The position numbers and the translations under genes were made by a program. From Rhizobium sp. BK251 (GTDB lineage: Bacteria > Pseudomonadota > Alphaproteobacteria > Rhizobiales > Rhizobiaceae), in NCBI RefSeq assembly GCF_004345245.1, contig NZ_SLUQ01000009.1:62001-126000 (forward strand): 64,000 nucleotides of DNA. The letters are read 5' to 3'. The notes under the pieces were generated by a model, which was not told the origin of the DNA, ran no database searches, and saw only the letters and a program-made list of their open reading frames with translations. Shown here in pieces: positions 33,827 to 42,411 of the stretch. Every line of letters begins with the position of its first letter. Positions within the stretch are counted from its first letter, which is position 1.

Positions 33827-36009
33827 AGCCCTCCCTGGTCGTGCTGTCCCTGGCGGTCGTAGCGGCGGTTGCCGCAACGGTCGCGAGAGAACGCGCGACC
33901 ATCCAGGAGGGCGTCAGCAGGGTTCTTGGTTACAGTGTCCCGGAGGGCCTGCAGCTGATGCTCCTGGGAAGCGCACGGGAGGCGGACGGCCGCCCGTTCT
34001 CCAAGCCGCTATTCGCGCAGCCGGATGCCCCGATAGAAAAGACAGAGCGCTATCAACTGGCGCAGGCAGAAGAACCCGCGCAGCCAGACACGTCGGAGCC
34101 TGCGGAAGCTCCTGCGCAGGCGCAAGCCCAGCCCCAGGTCGACGAAAGCGCCCTTCGCTATTTCGCGAGCCGCGGAGATCAGGCCCGTCTTCAGGCGGAA
34201 ATCTCGCGGCTGCGAGCGCTCTATCCGAACTGGACGCCGCCGGCCGATCCACTTGCCGTGCCCCAGAACAGCGATTCCCAGCTCGAGGCGATGTGGCGGC
34301 TCTATTCCGAGGCGCGCTATGCCGAACTGCGCAAGGCGATCGCCGACCGGCAGACGGCTGAGCCCGGCTGGCAGCCGCCCAGCGACCTCCTCGAGCGTCT
34401 CGACGTCGCCGAGGCGCGGGCGCGGCTCATCAACGCATCGGATCTCAAACAGTACCAGACCGTGATCGACACGGCCGCGCAAACGCCGAGTCTCTTGACC
34501 TGCAGCGAGGCGGACGTTCTGTGGCGTGTCGCAGAGGCCTTCGCAAAGACCGACAGGCTGCCCCGCAGCCGCGACGCCTATCTCTACATCCTGAAGAACT
34601 GCAGCAATCCCGCCGAGCGGATCGCGACCATTCAGAAAGCGTCGGAGCTGCTGCCTTATGGAACGATGCAGGAGCTGCTATCGCAGGAGCGGTCCGGCCC
34701 TGACGGTGGCCGGGAGTTCGAAAGCATTCGGGACGATCTGGCACGCCGCTTCGTCGCTGCCGCCAATGACGACCTGACCCTGGCGATTGCGCCTGAATAC
34801 ATACTGCGCCTCGAACAGCTTGCCGCGACCCAGGGGCTGGCCTCCGACGCCCTGTTGCTTGGCTGGTACGACCTGCGTCACGACAAGGCGGCCGAAGCGG
34901 AAAAATGGTTCCGCCAGGCACGGTCGAAGGCTGACTCGGCCGATGCCTCGCAAGGGCTGGCTCTCGCGCTGCTCGCCCGCAAGGCCCCGCAGGAGGCCGA
35001 GGACGTCATGTACAAGTGGCGTGCCTCATCCAAGCAGGCGACCGAAACCTATCTTGCGACCACCGCCAATCTACTTGCGTTGCAGCCGCCGCCGACATTG
35101 CAGCCGGACGTGCTTCAGCGCATCGCGACCGAGGTGATCGCACAGCGCGACCCGATCACTGCCCAGGAGTTCGGCTGGTTCGCACGATCGCTCAACCAGC
35201 CGCAGGCGGCGGCACGGTGGTTCGAGACGGCTCTTTCGTGGAAGCCCGACGATGAGCCCTCGGCATACGGCCTTGCGATCACGCTGAACGAACTCAGGGA
35301 CCGCCGGGGCGTGGCCGAGATCCAGAGACAGTGGGCCGGACGATCCGAACGAATTGCCAATCTGGGGGAGACCGTGCGGACAGCGCTTCCGCCGGTCCAG
35401 CCCGTCACGCCCGGCAGGCTGCCGGTGCAGATCGAGTATGAGCGTCCTGCCGCGGTCACGACGGAGGTGGTTCGCCGCGGCCCGCGGCAGCCTCGCGGCT
35501 GCGCGACGACCGTCGATCCGCAGAAACTGCAGCCTGGAGACGCTCTCGGCCGCGGCTGGTGCCTGATGGACCTCAATCGCCCGACGGAGGCCGCCTCTGC
35601 CTTCGAGGTCGCGCTGCGCAGCAGCTCATCCACCGTGCGGCAGGAGGCGGCTTATGGCCAGAGCCTCGCATATCTCAGGTTGGGCCTCACCAGCAACGCC
35701 GCCGTCTCGGCCGCCAAGGCGCCGCAGACGCGGCAGAGGGCGGCCGAACTGCAGATCGCGATATTGACGGACCGCGCGACCGCCGCCTTCGGTGCGGGGC
35801 GTTACAGGGAAACGCTTCTCTTTCTCGACCAGCGCTCCCAGTTCGAGAACGAGCGCGTCGACCTCATGGTCCTGCGCGGCTATGCCTACATGAACCTGAA
35901 AATGCTTAACGATGCGCGGCGTGTCTTCGAAGCGGCCGCGGCGACAGGCAATACCGATGCCATGCGCGGGCTTGCCGATGTCCGCAATGCAAGATACGGC
36001 ACCAAGTAG
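33817..36009 (+). CDS. TPR-repeat protein of the cellulose operon
   Basis: Last gene of the operon; 730 aa. An N-terminal hydrophobic segment (LVVLSLAVVAAVAATVA) acts as signal or anchor, followed by an acidic proline/glutamine-rich stretch near residues 70-110 and then alpha-helical TPR-like repeats to the end (for example EAEKWFRQARSKADSAD, AAARWFETALSWKPDDE). It lacks the C-terminal outer-membrane barrel of BcsC, so it is at most the TPR half of that exporter, which binds the peptidoglycan side of the complex. Two cysteines, CATT and WCLMD, lie near residue 560. The GTG at 33817 is favoured by GGAGGAG 8 nt upstream; an ATG at 33823 is the alternative. It overlaps bcsZ. Confidence 0.82.
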   Translation: MPMKPSLVVLSLAVVAAVAATVARERATIQEGVSRVLGYSVPEGLQLMLLGSAREADGRPFSKPLFAQPDAPIEKTERYQLAQAEEPAQPDTSEPAEAPAQAQAQPQVDESALRYFASRGDQARLQAEISRLRALYPNWTPPADPLAVPQNSDSQLEAMWRLYSEARYAELRKAIADRQTAEPGWQPPSDLLERLDVAEARARLINASDLKQYQTVIDTAAQTPSLLTCSEADVLWRVAEAFAKTDRLPRSRDAYLYILKNCSNPAERIATIQKASELLPYGTMQELLSQERSGPDGGREFESIRDDLARRFVAAANDDLTLAIAPEYILRLEQLAATQGLASDALLLGWYDLRHDKAAEAEKWFRQARSKADSADASQGLALALLARKAPQEAEDVMYKWRASSKQATETYLATTANLLALQPPPTLQPDVLQRIATEVIAQRDPITAQEFGWFARSLNQPQAAARWFETALSWKPDDEPSAYGLAITLNELRDRRGVAEIQRQWAGRSERIANLGETVRTALPPVQPVTPGRLPVQIEYERPAAVTTEVVRRGPRQPRGCATTVDPQKLQPGDALGRGWCLMDLNRPTEAASAFEVALRSSSSTVRQEAAYGQSLAYLRLGLTSNAAVSAAKAPQTRQRAAELQIAILTDRATAAFGAGRYRETLLFLDQRSQFENERVDLMVLRGYAYMNLKMLNDARRVFEAAAATGNTDAMRGLADVRNARYGTK

Positions 36010-36144
36010 CGGCCCAGGACGCGTCGGCGGCGACAAACGGGCGATCAATCACTTGCCGGCTAAGCTTGATGAGTTCGGGTACACGGGCCGCCGTCTTGGT
36101 CGCGGCCTTGCGCTTCTGAGGCGAGTGGGGGGAGCTTGCACTAG

Positions 36145-36166
36145 CAGGCAGATGGGTCTCTGCCTG
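36145..36166 (+). terminator. Possible terminator hairpin after the bcs operon
   Basis: CAGGCAGA / TCTGCCTG forms a perfect 8-bp stem with a 6-nt loop, 135 nt after the last bcs stop. It lacks a T run, so support as an intrinsic terminator is modest. Confidence 0.35.
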
Positions 36167-36284
36167 TGGGACGACGAATGGAGTCTGCATTTTTCGGAGC
36201 GCAAGCGGACAACTTGCCGCACGGCCTTTTCCTCACGGAACCTTTCACAATGTTACTGGGTTGAGAGGCCGAGGAGACCCGAAA

Positions 36285-36533
36285 ATGGATCACGCAAGGG
36301 ATGAATGGATCAGGCGTCGGGCATATGCCCTGTGGGAGGCCGATGGCTGCCCCATGGGACGCGACGCCGAGCACTGGCAGCAGGCGACTTTGGAGAGGCA
36401 GGCACTGGAGAAGACGCAGGCCTCAAGCGACGGGCGCGAGATAATCGCAACGCTCTGGCGAATTCGTTCTGCCTCGAATATCAACTCTCCACCACGCGCT
36501 GAAACCCAGCGCCATCGCGTACGATCGTGCTGA
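36285..36533 (+). CDS. DUF2934 domain small protein (82 aa)
   Basis: Small cytoplasmic protein. Residues 5-35 (DEWIRRRAYALWEADGCPMG, then RDAEHWQQA) match the DUF2934 pattern, a short helical domain of unknown function that is common in rhizobia. The rest is polar and probably disordered. The ATG at 36285 has GAGGAG 8 nt upstream. It stands alone between the cellulose operon and a leftward MFS gene. No function can be assigned. Confidence 0.72.
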   Translation: MDHARDEWIRRRAYALWEADGCPMGRDAEHWQQATLERQALEKTQASSDGREIIATLWRIRSASNINSPPRAETQRHRVRSC

Positions 36534-36732
36534 CGGAACAAGCGAGGGGTCGTTGATGTCCTAGGGTGAACCCCCATCTGGATCCGCCTGCAGCGCGCAA
36601 TAAGTCGCGTAAGCTTTCTTATGGAACTTCCAAGCCATATCCGATGAACGGCGGCCTTCGACAATGAAGTACCGCCGCCGTGCTGCTGGAAACACGCCAG
36701 TCGACCGCCGCAGAGTGCTGCCGCAGCCCGCT

Positions 36733-37908
36733 CTATTGCCCCGCCTGAACCGCAGCTGTCCTGGAGTGGAAGTGGATGCGGCGGTGGGCGAGTTCGGCCA
36801 GCACCAGCCCGATCGCTATGAGGAAGGCACCTACAAAGCCGAGCGCGTTAGTGCCAAGAGACGATATCACTGCGCCGCCGATCAGACCTGAAGCCGAGCT
36901 GCCAAGGTAGATGGAGGCTGTACTCAGCCCCAGCAGAAGCGGCGCGGACGTTGGCATGATGCTGATCAACCTGTGTTGCTGTCCGACAACCAACCCCCAT
37001 CCGGAGACGCCCCAGATGAAAGTCACGATGGCTGCCGTGAAATAGGTCGCGCTGCTGAACGGGATCAGCAGGTAGTCAATCGCGGCGATCGCGAGAGTGG
37101 CAGAAATGATCGGACGGCCACCGAAGCGATCGACCAGGAAACCCGCGCCTAGGTTGCCGACGACGGCACCGATGCCCCAGATCAGGAGAAGGCTGGCAAG
37201 CAGTGTCGAGCTGCCGGATGTTGCGTGATGCAAGGCAAGCGCGATGTATGTATAGACGATGTAGAGGCCGGTATAGGCGAACACCGATGTAAGAAGCGTG
37301 AGCGCAATGCGTCCGTCTCCGAGTGGCGCCAGGCGCTGGCGCAAGCTGATGGCCGGTGCGATGGGCGTTGCCTTGAAAAGGGCAGCGATACCTATGCCCG
37401 CCATCATACCAATCGCGACAACAAACCATATCGTGATCCGCCAATCGCCTAGACCACCGAGCGCTGTTCCGAGCGGTGAACCGAAGGCGGTTGCAATCGA
37501 TAGCCCGGCAACCACGGTCGCGAGCGCGCGACCTCGTTGCTCGGGAGGAACAAGGAGCGCGCCCGTCGACGTTGCTGTCGGGCTGAACATCGCCGCGCCG
37601 AGACCGGCGATCGCTCGGCCAAGAAGGACGATTTGGAAATTCGGCGAATAGATCGTCAGGATGTTGGCGGCCACAAAGATGGTCATTCCCAACAGGAGGA
37701 GTTGCTTCCGCGGCCAGGATGCGGCCGCGGCGGCAATCACCGGCGCGAATATCGCGTATGCAAGCGCGTAGACCGTGACCATCTGGCCCGCAACGCTTGG
37801 TGATACGGAGAAGGAATTTCCAACCTGCGGCAGGATACCGGCAATGACAAAACTGTCTGTGCCGAGCGCAAACATACCGACGGCAAGGAGATAGAGACGA
37901 AAATTCAT
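36733..37908 (-). CDS. MFS transporter (DHA1/AraJ-type exporter)
   Basis: Proton-coupled inner-membrane exporter of 391 aa with 12 predicted membrane segments. The N-terminus (LYLLAVGMFALGTDSFVIAG) and GLGAAMFSPTATSTGALLVP are typical of the AraJ/YdhP-like sugar-efflux or drug-efflux subgroup. A short loop with PPEQRGRALA lies between segments 4 and 5. The ATG at 37908 is chosen because the first membrane helix begins right after it; upstream extension to 38052 is polar and unlikely. Flanking genes do not indicate the substrate. Confidence 0.88.
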   Translation of the reverse strand: MNFRLYLLAVGMFALGTDSFVIAGILPQVGNSFSVSPSVAGQMVTVYALAYAIFAPVIAAAAASWPRKQLLLLGMTIFVAANILTIYSPNFQIVLLGRAIAGLGAAMFSPTATSTGALLVPPEQRGRALATVVAGLSIATAFGSPLGTALGGLGDWRITIWFVVAIGMMAGIGIAALFKATPIAPAISLRQRLAPLGDGRIALTLLTSVFAYTGLYIVYTYIALALHHATSGSSTLLASLLLIWGIGAVVGNLGAGFLVDRFGGRPIISATLAIAAIDYLLIPFSSATYFTAAIVTFIWGVSGWGLVVGQQHRLISIMPTSAPLLLGLSTASIYLGSSASGLIGGAVISSLGTNALGFVGAFLIAIGLVLAELAHRRIHFHSRTAAVQAGQ

Positions 37909-38194
37909 GGAAAACCAGACCACGGTGGGACCGCCGAAGTGGCGGCTTGATTTTTGAACCAGCGGACTGATTGATGCTGCCCGAAGTGTTTCCCCACCAT
38001 GTCGAACAAGCCGGGGTCCGTTACTCCTGCAATGCTGATGGGCTGGTTTCAAAATACGCCATCACTTTCGAGTGTAGCGCGACACCCGGCGGCGCGATCT
38101 TGGTGGGTCGCGCGTCCCGGTGAAGTTTAGCTAGGCGCGCCAATGGTTCCCACGGAACGGTCACAGGCGTCGTGTTCCCAAGGCGCTGCGGGCG

Positions 38195-39445
38195 CTAGGC
38201 GAACGCAACTTCGATATGTTGCCTGTCTTGAGAGATGACCCGGCAGTACATCTCCAATCCGTCGGACCTGATCGCCAGAACGAATTCTGCAGGGACGCCC
38301 GCGGAGCTCGAGACGGAAAGCCCGGCGCCATCGCTTCCGAGCGCTCTTACGGTGCAGTCGATGACCGAGCGCCTGTCATTGAAGATGATCGCTCCGGCCT
38401 TGAGAACGCGCCGCCGGCTGCTGAGAGCAAACTCGGATCGCATTTCATTCCAGGCGACGCAGCGATTTCGGCCCTCGCGCTTGGCTTTGTACATGGCTGC
38501 GTCGGCCTGGGCGAGCAGTGTTTCGATGTTCTTGGCGGCGATGGACAATGATGTGATGCCGAGGCTTGCTGTGATCTTGAGCGATCCCGCGGCCGTTTCG
38601 GTGCTTCGCCCCTCTATCGCCTCCCTCAATCGAGCGGCAATTTCGCAGGCGGCGGCTTGGTCGGTTTGGGGCAGCACAAATGCGAATTCCTCGCCTCCAA
38701 GGCGTCCGACAAGGTCGTCCGGCCCCAAGGTCGTTTTCGATATGGCTGCCACAGTTCGCAGGACGTCGTCACCGACGGCATGCCCATATGTATCGTTGAC
38801 CTGCTTGAAGTAATCGACGTCGAGTACGATGCAGGAAAGATCATGGCCTTGCATGAGGGCAGCCGACACGAGCTGGTCGGCCTGGTCGCGGAAGGCGCGG
38901 CGCGTCAAGGCACCCGTAAGGCCGTCAGTCGATGCAAACTGCAGCAGCTCAATTCGATCCATTGCAGCGGCGGCCAGTTCCTGCAGGATCCTGAGGTCCC
39001 TGTTCCCGAAGGACCGTGGTCGCCGGTCGATGGCGCAGAGTGTACCTACCGCCTGTCCTTCAGCCGTCTTGATTGGAACACCCGCGTAGAATCGGACACC
39101 TTCTTTATCAGCTACGGCAGGATGGGCTGCGAACCGCGCATCCCTTGTGGCATCCTCCACGACCAGCGGTTCGTCATCGTCAATGACATAGCGGCAGAAG
39201 GTGTCCTGCCTCGGAACTTCGTCATTTCCAAATCCCGAACAGGCAAGATACCATTGGCGATGGGCATCGATCATCGTGACGAGTCCGATCTCGACGCCGA
39301 ATATCTCCTTGATCAGCCTAACAATTCGGTCGAAACCCTTGTCCCGCGGTGCGTCCAGCATGTCGATCTGCTCGAGCGCTGCAAGCCGCGCCGTCTCACG
39401 CGTCGCCGCCGGCCCGGTAGACCGACCGAACACTTGCACCACCAT
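38195..39445 (-). CDS. GAF-GGDEF-PilZ diguanylate cyclase
   Basis: Predicted c-di-GMP synthase (416 aa). A GAF sensor domain covers about residues 25-165 (FDRIVRLIKEIFGVEIGLVT, then GTLCAIDRRPRSF), and a GGDEF domain covers about 175-335 with an intact active site, GGEEF at 250-254. The RxxD inhibitory site just upstream is not conserved (LGPDD instead). The C-terminal 75 residues (RRRVLKAGAIIF, then SVIDCTVRALGSDGAGL) match the short alphaproteobacterial PilZ type, with both c-di-GMP-binding motifs degenerate. GGDEF and PilZ in one chain is an uncommon order. A strong ribosome site (AGGAGGT) precedes the ATG. It lies about 2 kb from the bcs operon, whose BcsA needs c-di-GMP. Confidence 0.9.
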   Translation of the reverse strand: MVVQVFGRSTGPAATRETARLAALEQIDMLDAPRDKGFDRIVRLIKEIFGVEIGLVTMIDAHRQWYLACSGFGNDEVPRQDTFCRYVIDDDEPLVVEDATRDARFAAHPAVADKEGVRFYAGVPIKTAEGQAVGTLCAIDRRPRSFGNRDLRILQELAAAAMDRIELLQFASTDGLTGALTRRAFRDQADQLVSAALMQGHDLSCIVLDVDYFKQVNDTYGHAVGDDVLRTVAAISKTTLGPDDLVGRLGGEEFAFVLPQTDQAAACEIAARLREAIEGRSTETAAGSLKITASLGITSLSIAAKNIETLLAQADAAMYKAKREGRNRCVAWNEMRSEFALSSRRRVLKAGAIIFNDRRSVIDCTVRALGSDGAGLSVSSSAGVPAEFVLAIRSDGLEMYCRVISQDRQHIEVAFA

Positions 39446-39557
39446 TCAGACCTCCTGGGATAAACATGCGGCATGATCCGTGGCCGCCGCATCGCGAAGC
39501 TTTCGCCCCGACCATGCGGGCGGCTATTGTGTTGTTTCGCCTAACAAACGCGGGGCC

Positions 39558-39579
39558 GTCAATCTAGAAATAGATTGAC
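39558..39579 (-). terminator. Hairpin overlapping the stop of the ArsR-type gene
   Basis: A perfect 9-bp stem (GTCAATCTA / TAGATTGAC) with a 4-nt loop spans the last codons and stop of the regulator gene at the end of the arabinoside operon. It is AT-rich and no U tract follows on the minus strand. It may be a terminator or a 3'-end stabiliser. Confidence 0.4.
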
Positions 39580-40487
39580 ATCACGAGATCCTGGTCGAAG
39601 TCGCCGAAGCCCTTGCCGAAGATATTCATGCCGCCGGGATTGGCGGCCTTCTCGTCGATGCCGATACGGAAGCGGATCGAATGGTGGTCAGGGATACCGA
39701 GCGAGGCGATCGTTTGCGTCGAGACCATGGCGCCGTCGATCCAGGTTCCCTTGTCGTCGATCGTCCAGGTCTTGAGCTTTCCGTATTGCGAGCCGGAAAG
39801 CTTCCACCAGGCGGGCGAATAGAGCCCGCGGCGGTCGCCGTAGTCGCCGGGCGAGGTCCAGTGGCCGGCCTTGAGGCCGTTGACCCAGATCGAGATGTCC
39901 GACGGCCAGTTCGCATTGGTCGCGGGCGTTTCGGAACTCAGTTCAGCGGAAAATTCGACCTGGCGGATCTTCCTTCCGCTCACCTTGGCGTTGTTCGGAA
40001 ACTTGTATTCGACATAGCCGCGGGTAAACCACAGGAGCCCCGCCTGCATGCGCTGCGGATCGAGGAAGACTTCCTGCACGTCGAGCATGCCGATGACATT
40101 GTTGACGGAGCAGAGCCCGCAGGGCGCCCCGACATCGAACTCGGTGAAGAGGCCGATCGGCATGCTGACGGTGACGACATCTTCCGAGGCCTTGGTGCCG
40201 CTGTTGTCGAAGCGGATCAGGATCTCGTCGTAGATGCTGGAGCAGAGCTTCTGATTGCCCTTCGTCGCCTTCATCGTCTGGGTCTGGATCAGGCCGGCCT
40301 GCTCCAGTGCCTTCAGATTGGTAGCCGCCGTTGATTGCGGCAGGCCCATGTGGCCGGCGATGTCGTTGACGTTGAGAGGCCCCCGCTGGCGAAGCAGGTT
40401 GAGTATTTCGATGCGCGTCGCGGAACCGAGGGCGTGCACGACTTCAACATCCTTGACCGGGTCGACAGTAAGAAGTTTCGTCTCCAT
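39564..40487 (-). CDS. ArsR-type HTH regulator with large C-terminal domain
   Basis: Regulator of 307 aa. The N-terminal winged helix (residues about 12-90: VHALGSATRIEILNLLRQRG and PQSTAATNLKALEQAGL) is ArsR-like. The C-terminal 200 residues are a beta-rich domain with a cysteine pair (APCGLCSVNN) and tryptophan-rich stretches (YSPAWWKLSG). There is no metal-site motif of the arsenic/zinc type, so a sugar or glycoside effector is more likely. It is the last gene of the arabinoside operon, 164 nt after the permease gene, so it probably controls that operon through the inverted repeat at 46553-46578. Confidence 0.82.
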   Translation of the reverse strand: METKLLTVDPVKDVEVVHALGSATRIEILNLLRQRGPLNVNDIAGHMGLPQSTAATNLKALEQAGLIQTQTMKATKGNQKLCSSIYDEILIRFDNSGTKASEDVVTVSMPIGLFTEFDVGAPCGLCSVNNVIGMLDVQEVFLDPQRMQAGLLWFTRGYVEYKFPNNAKVSGRKIRQVEFSAELSSETPATNANWPSDISIWVNGLKAGHWTSPGDYGDRRGLYSPAWWKLSGSQYGKLKTWTIDDKGTWIDGAMVSTQTIASLGIPDHHSIRFRIGIDEKAANPGGMNIFGKGFGDFDQDLVMSIYF

Positions 40488-40651
40488 GCGCTCTTACTGG
40501 TTCTCCAGTCTGTCTTGGTTGATCGTCGGTGATATCACGCTAACAGTCGCGATGTCGCCGCCTTTTTGTGGGGCGCCGGCCCGCGCCTCGGGAGAGTCTT
40601 CGCGGACCGGCAGGGCCTTCTCACCTCGGCCCGAAAGACAGGCGCTTCCCT

Positions 40652-41476
40652 TCATCCCTTGATGCCCGAGGAGAGCATGAGCGCCTGCGTCACGCGCTTC
40701 TGGAAGATCAGATAGGCGACGGCGACCGGCATGGCCGCAAGGATCGCAACCGCCATGTCGCGTGCATATTTCACGCCGAACGCATCCCTCGTCTGCGTGA
40801 TGCCGACAGTAATCGTCATCATGTCGTCCGAGTTGGTGACGAGGAACGGCCACAGGAAGGCGTTCCAGGCCATGATGTAGGTGATGATCGCGAGCGCGGT
40901 CGTGATGCCCCAGTTCAGCGGCAGATAAAGCTTGAACAGGATCTGGAACTCGCCGCAGCCGTCGAGCTTGGCGGCCTCGCGCAGCTCCTTCGGCACGGAA
41001 TCGAAGAACTGCTTGTAGACGATGACGACGACCGGAACGATGAGCTGCGGCAGGATGATGCCGCCCCAGGTGTTGATCAGGTTCAGCTTGTGCATCAGCA
41101 CGAATTGCGAGATCACCAGTGCCTGGGACGGCACCATGAAACTCGCAAGAATGATGCCGTAGAGCAGCTTCCGGCCCGGGAAGACGATCTGCGACAGCGC
41201 ATAGGCGCACATCACGCTGATCAGGATGACGACGATGGTCACCGTCACCGAGGTCACGATGGAATTCAGATACCAGGTCGAAAGCTTCGTCTCGAACAGT
41301 GCGTAGTAATAGGCCGAGAAGTTGAAGACGTCGGGGATGAGCGTCGTCTTCGAGACGACCTCCTGTTCCGGCTTGACGGAGGTCACGATCGCCCAATAGA
41401 TCGGGAATGCCCAGGTGCAGGCGATCAGAAAGGTGAGGACGAGGAGCAGAGTGTTTCCGATTGTCTTGCCGGGCAT
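40652..41476 (-). CDS. Sugar ABC transporter permease, MalG type
   Basis: Inner-membrane permease of 274 aa with six hydrophobic segments. The MalG-family docking loop reads REAAKLDGCGEFQILFKLYLP-like and begins near residue 165 (EAAKLDGCGEF). It starts one base after the stop of its partner permease, so the pair is translated together. Context (GH51 arabinofuranosidase) suggests transport of arabinose-containing oligosaccharides. Confidence 0.92.
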   Translation of the reverse strand: MPGKTIGNTLLLVLTFLIACTWAFPIYWAIVTSVKPEQEVVSKTTLIPDVFNFSAYYYALFETKLSTWYLNSIVTSVTVTIVVILISVMCAYALSQIVFPGRKLLYGIILASFMVPSQALVISQFVLMHKLNLINTWGGIILPQLIVPVVVIVYKQFFDSVPKELREAAKLDGCGEFQILFKLYLPLNWGITTALAIITYIMAWNAFLWPFLVTNSDDMMTITVGITQTRDAFGVKYARDMAVAILAAMPVAVAYLIFQKRVTQALMLSSGIKG

Positions 41477-41477
41477 C

Positions 41478-42356
41478 TCAGCGCTCCCTTACACGCAGCA
41501 GCTGGTATTGCAGCACCGAGACGACGACGATGATGAGGAAAAGCATCACCGCGACCGCGGAGCCGACACCGCCGTGGTTCGTGCGGAACGCTTCGCGATA
41601 GACGAGTTGCAGCAGCACATAGGTCGAATTGAACGGGCCGCCCTCCGTCAGGAGATAGACTTGGTCGAAGATCTTGAGCTGCAGGATCAGCTGCAATGTC
41701 AGCACCAGTGCCGTGACCGGCCAGATGAGCGGCCAGGTGATGCGCTTGAAGCACTGCCAGCGCGTTGCGCCATCGAGCATTGCCGCCTCGTAGTAGTCGT
41801 GGGGAATGTTGCGCAGCCCGGCGATGAACAGCAGCAAGTTGAAGCCGTTCGTCCACCAGATGGTCACCAGCGCCACCATGGGCATGGCCCAGATCGGATC
41901 ACGAAAGACGCTGACGCGTTTGCCGGTGAAAAGCTCGATGACGTATTGCGCAATGCCGAATTGCTGGTCGAGAACCCATTCCCAGATCTGGGTGACGACG
42001 GAAACCGGAAGAATGTAGGGGATAAAGAAAAGCACCAGGATGAGGCTTTGCAGCCACCCCTTCAGCCGCACGACCATCAGCGCCAGGCCGAGGCCGATCA
42101 GCGTATTCGGGATCACCGTCAGCACCACGAAATAGCCGGTGTTCCAGACCGAGGTGAAGAAGAGCTTCTGATGGAAGAGCTTCACGTAGTTGTCGAAGCC
42201 CACCCACTTGCCCACGCCGATCAGCGGCGCGTCGGTGAAGCTCAAGGCGAACATATTGTAGACCGGGTAGGCGAACACCACCATGTAGGCGATCAGGAAC
42301 GGCGCGATCATGACGATGGCCGTCAGCGTCTTGCGTCGCTTTTCACTGTTAACCAC
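41478..42356 (-). CDS. Sugar ABC transporter permease, MalF type
   Basis: Inner-membrane permease of 292 aa. After a short charged start (NSEKRRKTL) six membrane segments follow, with the docking loop EAAMLDGATRWQCFKRI. GTG at 42356 is used because AAGGGAG lies 8 nt upstream; a longer frame to 42395 has no such site and overlaps the intergenic leader. It is paired with the MalG-type permease directly downstream. Confidence 0.9.
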   Translation of the reverse strand: MVNSEKRRKTLTAIVMIAPFLIAYMVVFAYPVYNMFALSFTDAPLIGVGKWVGFDNYVKLFHQKLFFTSVWNTGYFVVLTVIPNTLIGLGLALMVVRLKGWLQSLILVLFFIPYILPVSVVTQIWEWVLDQQFGIAQYVIELFTGKRVSVFRDPIWAMPMVALVTIWWTNGFNLLLFIAGLRNIPHDYYEAAMLDGATRWQCFKRITWPLIWPVTALVLTLQLILQLKIFDQVYLLTEGGPFNSTYVLLQLVYREAFRTNHGGVGSAVAVMLFLIIVVVSVLQYQLLRVRER

Positions 42357-42411
42357 AGAGCATCTCCCTTGGCGAAGTGCTGGCCGGAGGAGCACTCCGG
42401 CCAGCCTCTTC

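Noticed and set aside
36664..36891. 75-codon frame on the plus strand beginning in the gap after the DUF2934 gene
   Set aside because: No ribosome site, runs antisense into the MFS gene and has no recognisable sequence.
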